Shown here: piece by piece, positions 6,127-7,769 of the stretch
How the letters are laid out: every line of letters starts with the position of its first letter
How positions within the stretch are numbered: position 1 is the first letter of the stretch
Assembly: GCA_002410715.1 (NCBI GenBank)
Contig: DHOG01000022.1
Coordinates: 1-7,769, forward strand
Direction of reading: 5' to 3'
DNA length: 7,769 nucleotides
Source: Ruminococcaceae bacterium UBA5396
GTDB taxonomy: Bacteria; Bacillota; Clostridia; Oscillospirales; Acutalibacteraceae
The notes under the pieces: generated by a model
Seen by the model: the letters and a program-made list of their open reading frames with translations, nothing else
The model's database searches: none
Told to the model about the DNA's origin: nothing
Program-made: the position numbers and the translations under genes

Positions 6127-6693
6127 TTATATTTCCATCCTGTTGGAGAGTGAACGCATGGCAAGAATTGTACGGCTGATCAAATCATCCACCGTCCAAC
6201 CCAGCATATCTGCGCCATCAGTAATTACTTTGCGTGAACAACCTGCAGCAAAGTTTGCTGTTTTGAATTTTTTCATAACCGATTTAAGCGGTAGGTCAGA
6301 CACACTGCGGGACGGGCGCATAATGGCGACCGCACCGATTAGCCCTGTCAATTCATCAACTGCATACAGGATTTTCTCCATGATATGCTCCGGCTTAATA
6401 TCCACCGTGATGTTATAGCCGTGGCTTGCCACCGCACGTACCAACCTTTCATCCAGATCATGTTTCCGCATGATCTCCTGGCTCTTGATGCAATGCTGAT
6501 CTGGATATTTTTCGAAATCCAGATCATGCAGAAGCCCGACAATTTCCCAAAACTCCCTGTTTTCGGGGTCGTATTCTTCCGCAAAATATCCCAAAACACC
6601 CGAAACAATCCGAGCGTGCCGAATATGAAATTCTTCCTGATTATACTGCTTTAGAAGTGCCATTGCTTGATCCAAGGTTGTTGTGCTGCTCAT
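6127..6693 (-). CDS. HD-domain phosphohydrolase, substrate unknown
   Basis: A small soluble HD-domain protein of 188 residues, counted from the preferred start. Residues H26, H56-D57 (in GLLHDLDF), H91 (in ASHGYN) and D113 (in AVDELTG) form the H...HD...H...D metal-binding pattern of the superfamily. Y63 and H67 after the HD pair are typical of small bacterial HD hydrolases. No fused nucleotidyltransferase, GGDEF, response-regulator or RelA/SpoT domain is present. A start at 6702 would give three extra residues, but AGGATGG (6705-6699) overlaps that codon and sits five nt before the ATG at 6693, so 6693 is preferred. The gene is the first of the leftward HD pair, 52 nt before yfbR, and diverges from the TauE/SafE pair. 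A nucleotide or phosphate-ester substrate is likely from the family, but I cannot name it. Confidence 0.82.
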   Translation of the reverse strand: MSSTTTLDQAMALLKQYNQEEFHIRHARIVSGVLGYFAEEYDPENREFWEIVGLLHDLDFEKYPDQHCIKSQEIMRKHDLDERLVRAVASHGYNITVDIKPEHIMEKILYAVDELTGLIGAVAIMRPSRSVSDLPLKSVMKKFKTANFAAGCSRKVITDGADMLGWTVDDLISRTILAMRSLSNRMEI

Positions 6694-6698
6694 TGTTA

Positions 6699-6705
6699 CC
6701 ATCCT
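6699..6705 (-). promoter_or_regulatory. Ribosome binding site fixing the HD hydrolase start at 6693
   Basis: AGGATGG on the minus strand with a 5-nt spacer to the ATG at 6693. It includes the competing ATG at 6702 within itself, which argues against initiation there. Confidence 0.6.
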
Positions 6706-6710
6706 ATCGT

Positions 6711-6740
6711 CATGAAATACATTCTACATGAAATACATTC
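6711..6740. repeat. 14-bp tandem direct repeat between divergent genes
   Basis: CATGAAATACATTC occurs at 6711-6724 and again at 6727-6740, a 16-bp period. The second copy continues into an inverted repeat, ATGAA-N5-TTCAT (6728-6742). It lies just upstream of the HD hydrolase start. It may be paired regulator half-sites at the leftward promoter or a recent small duplication. No clear -35/-10 pair for the leftward genes could be fixed around it. Confidence 0.5.
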
Positions 6741-6955
6741 ATATAGGTATAGTACCAGAAGACTTAAAGAAATCATAGGGTTTTATCGATTTTTATCGCG
6801 ATTGCAAATATACTAGCGGAAATGGTTTTCGTCAGATTAATTACCACATTACACCATATGACAACTTTCTTAAAGACCTGAAAACACCCAAAGGGATTAT
6901 GTATTATATGCCCATGTCCGCAAAGACTATTAAAACGTATTATGAGGCTCGTTAA
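6728..6955 (+). pseudogene. Possible gene remnant with an in-frame amber codon
   Basis: From ATG 6728 the frame reads MKYIHIGIVPEDLKKS, then TAG (6776-6778). It then stays open for 58 codons to TAA (6953-6955), ending KTIKTYYEAR. The residues on both sides look protein-like, but no known family is recognised and no ribosome binding site precedes the ATG. An open run of 58 codons is not strong evidence alone, so this may be non-coding. It occupies most of the 260-base gap between the HD genes and the TauE/SafE pair, where I see no clear promoter for the rightward genes. Confidence 0.25.
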
Positions 6956-6966
6956 GGTGTGTGAAA

Positions 6967-7317
6967 ATGAAAAAACGTATCATTACAGGCGCGCTTGCGG
7001 GAGCCGCTAACGGCTTCTTCGGAGCAGGCGGCGGTCTGTTTCTCGTACCGCTCTTTGTTCGTTGGCTCAAACTCGACCAAAAAAAGTCATTCGCTACATC
7101 TGTTTGCGTTATATTTCCGCTTTCTGCGGTTTCCCTAATCGTCTACTTTATAAAGGACGGATTCAGTCTGCCGTCAGTATGGCCGACTTTGCTTGGCGGG
7201 CTTGTCGGCGGTATTATTGCAGGACGGGTTTTCGGAAGGGTGCATGTAACCCTTCTCCGAAGAATATTCGGTATTCTCATTATTTATGGTGGTATACGGG
7301 CGGTATTATTGCTATGA
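6967..7317 (+). CDS. Half-length TauE/SafE-family membrane protein (first of a pair)
   Basis: A 116-residue hydrophobic protein corresponding to one repeat of the TauE/SafE (DUF81) family, putative exporters of sulfur-containing or organic anions. The family signature is GALAGAANGFFGAGGGLFLVPLF (about 8-30), a glycine-rich first helix with the GxGGG motif. Hydrophobic segments follow at about 41-62, 70-90 and 98-116, giving roughly four membrane segments. Usual members are about 250 residues with two such repeats; here the second repeat is the next gene. A GTG at 6961 would add two residues, but AAGG (6954-6957) is only 3 nt from it and 9 nt from the ATG at 6967, so the latter is chosen. Its stop overlaps the next start as ATGA (7314-7317), so the two are translationally coupled. 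Substrate unknown. Confidence 0.8.
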   Translation: MKKRIITGALAGAANGFFGAGGGLFLVPLFVRWLKLDQKKSFATSVCVIFPLSAVSLIVYFIKDGFSLPSVWPTLLGGLVGGIIAGRVFGRVHVTLLRRIFGILIIYGGIRAVLLL

Positions 7318-7688
7318 CAAGTATAATCGAATTTATTGTTGGGCTGATAACCGGTATTCTCAGCGGCTTTGGAATTGGCGGGGGTTCTCTTCTTATCCTG
7401 TATCTTACTTTATGCTCCGGGACACCTCAATACACCGCAGCGGGAATTAACCTGCTGTATTTTTTGTTCTGCGCACCTGCAGCTCTCGTCTCACACATTA
7501 AAAATAAATTGATAGACAAAAAAACTGCATTGGTTTGTATTGCCGCCGGAATCCCATCTTCAATCATTGCGGCAATTGCTGCCTCATATCTGGATATTGG
7601 TATTTTGCGCCGCCTTTTCGGTGTCTTTCTTTTATATATCGGTGTTAGGGAACTCTTTTTTAAAAAACCCGAGCGAGAAGACTCCTAG
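7314..7688 (+). CDS. Half-length TauE/SafE-family membrane protein (second of a pair)
   Basis: A 124-residue partner of the preceding protein, again a single TauE/SafE repeat. The N-terminal helix contains LITGILSGFGIGGGSLL (about 11-27), the same GxGGG signature. Hydrophobic segments follow at about 42-58, 72-92 and 97-112, and the C-terminus is charged and probably cytosolic (FFKKPEREDS). The frame is open far upstream of 7314, but that part overlaps the first gene out of frame and has no family features. The ATG at 7314 within the ATGA overlap is the credible start, giving translational coupling and probably equal amounts of both halves. The two would be expected to form a heterodimer equivalent to one full-length exporter. 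It ends 10 nt before the inverted repeat at the window edge. Confidence 0.8.
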   Translation: MTSIIEFIVGLITGILSGFGIGGGSLLILYLTLCSGTPQYTAAGINLLYFLFCAPAALVSHIKNKLIDKKTALVCIAAGIPSSIIAAIAASYLDIGILRRLFGVFLLYIGVRELFFKKPEREDS

Positions 7689-7698
7689 GTATTCGTTA

Positions 7699-7769
7699 CA
7701 CCCATCATTAACGCTGGTACAAAGAAGAAAAAATCTCAAAAATTTATGTGCAAGTGTCAATGATGGGTG
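7699..7769. repeat. 11-bp inverted repeat pair at the window edge
   Basis: CACCCATCATT (7699-7709) and AATGATGGGTG (7759-7769) are perfect inverse complements flanking 49 AT-rich bases. The right arm finishes at the last base of the window and may continue. The spacer is too long and the arms lack a T-tract for a normal terminator. A mobile-element end or a MITE-like fragment next to the TauE/SafE pair is plausible but unproven. Confidence 0.45.

Noticed and set aside
6703..6966. Promoters for the divergent HD and TauE/SafE genes
   Set aside because: TATACT, TATTAT and TATAAT-like hexamers occur on both strands, but none has a fair -35 at 16-18 nt, so no promoter is annotated here.
7062..7313. 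Upstream extension of the second TauE/SafE gene
   Set aside because: The frame is open but overlaps the first TauE/SafE gene. The added residues are polar and unlike the family, and the ATGA junction at 7314 gives a natural start.
1..7769. CRISPR array, tRNA or rRNA genes
   Set aside because: No regularly spaced direct repeats and no cloverleaf or ribosomal RNA signature were seen on either strand.

Overview
The window looks like chromosomal DNA from an anaerobic, fermentative member of the Clostridia, possibly of the Ruminococcaceae/Oscillospiraceae kind. This rests on the NAD-linked multimeric [FeFe] hydrogenase operon, strong AGGAGG-type ribosome binding sites, a Rex-type operator, and moderate GC in genes with AT-rich spacers. 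No 16S or other phylogenetic marker is present, so the taxonomy is inference.

Positions 1-5400 (minus strand) hold a complete operon for an electron-bifurcating (confurcating) [FeFe] hydrogenase of the HydABC / HndABCD type. In transcription order it reads: NuoE-like [2Fe-2S] subunit (5092-4595), a stand-alone GHKL ATPase (4595-4026), a small thioredoxin-like ferredoxin (4013-3642), the NuoF-like flavoprotein (3621-1834), the catalytic H-cluster subunit (1815-67), and an intrinsic terminator (50-9). Gene junctions are tight (one-base overlap, then 12, 20 and 18 nt). Together the subunits would couple NADH and reduced ferredoxin to H2. FMN sits on the NuoF-like subunit, a chain of [2Fe-2S]/[4Fe-4S] clusters carries electrons, and the H-cluster sits on the catalytic subunit. 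The ATPase is the one member with no place in the electron path.

Positions 5093-5492 are the control region. They hold an extended -10 sigma-A promoter, a CRP/FNR-like palindrome upstream of it, a second weaker promoter whose start would abut a near-consensus Rex operator, a 7-bp dyad around the second -35, and a leader stem-loop ahead of the first ribosome binding site. The picture is NADH/NAD+-responsive control of a hydrogenase that itself consumes NADH.

Positions 5493-6693 (minus strand) encode two adjacent HD-domain phosphohydrolases. One is a convincing YfbR-type 5'-deoxynucleotidase; the other has unknown substrate. Positions 6703-6966 separate these from a rightward pair and hold a 14-bp tandem repeat and a possible amber-interrupted gene remnant.

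Positions 6967-7688 (plus strand) encode two half-length TauE/SafE-type membrane proteins joined by an ATGA overlap, likely working as a pair. The window ends in an 11-bp inverted repeat whose right arm finishes at the last base, perhaps the edge of a small mobile element.
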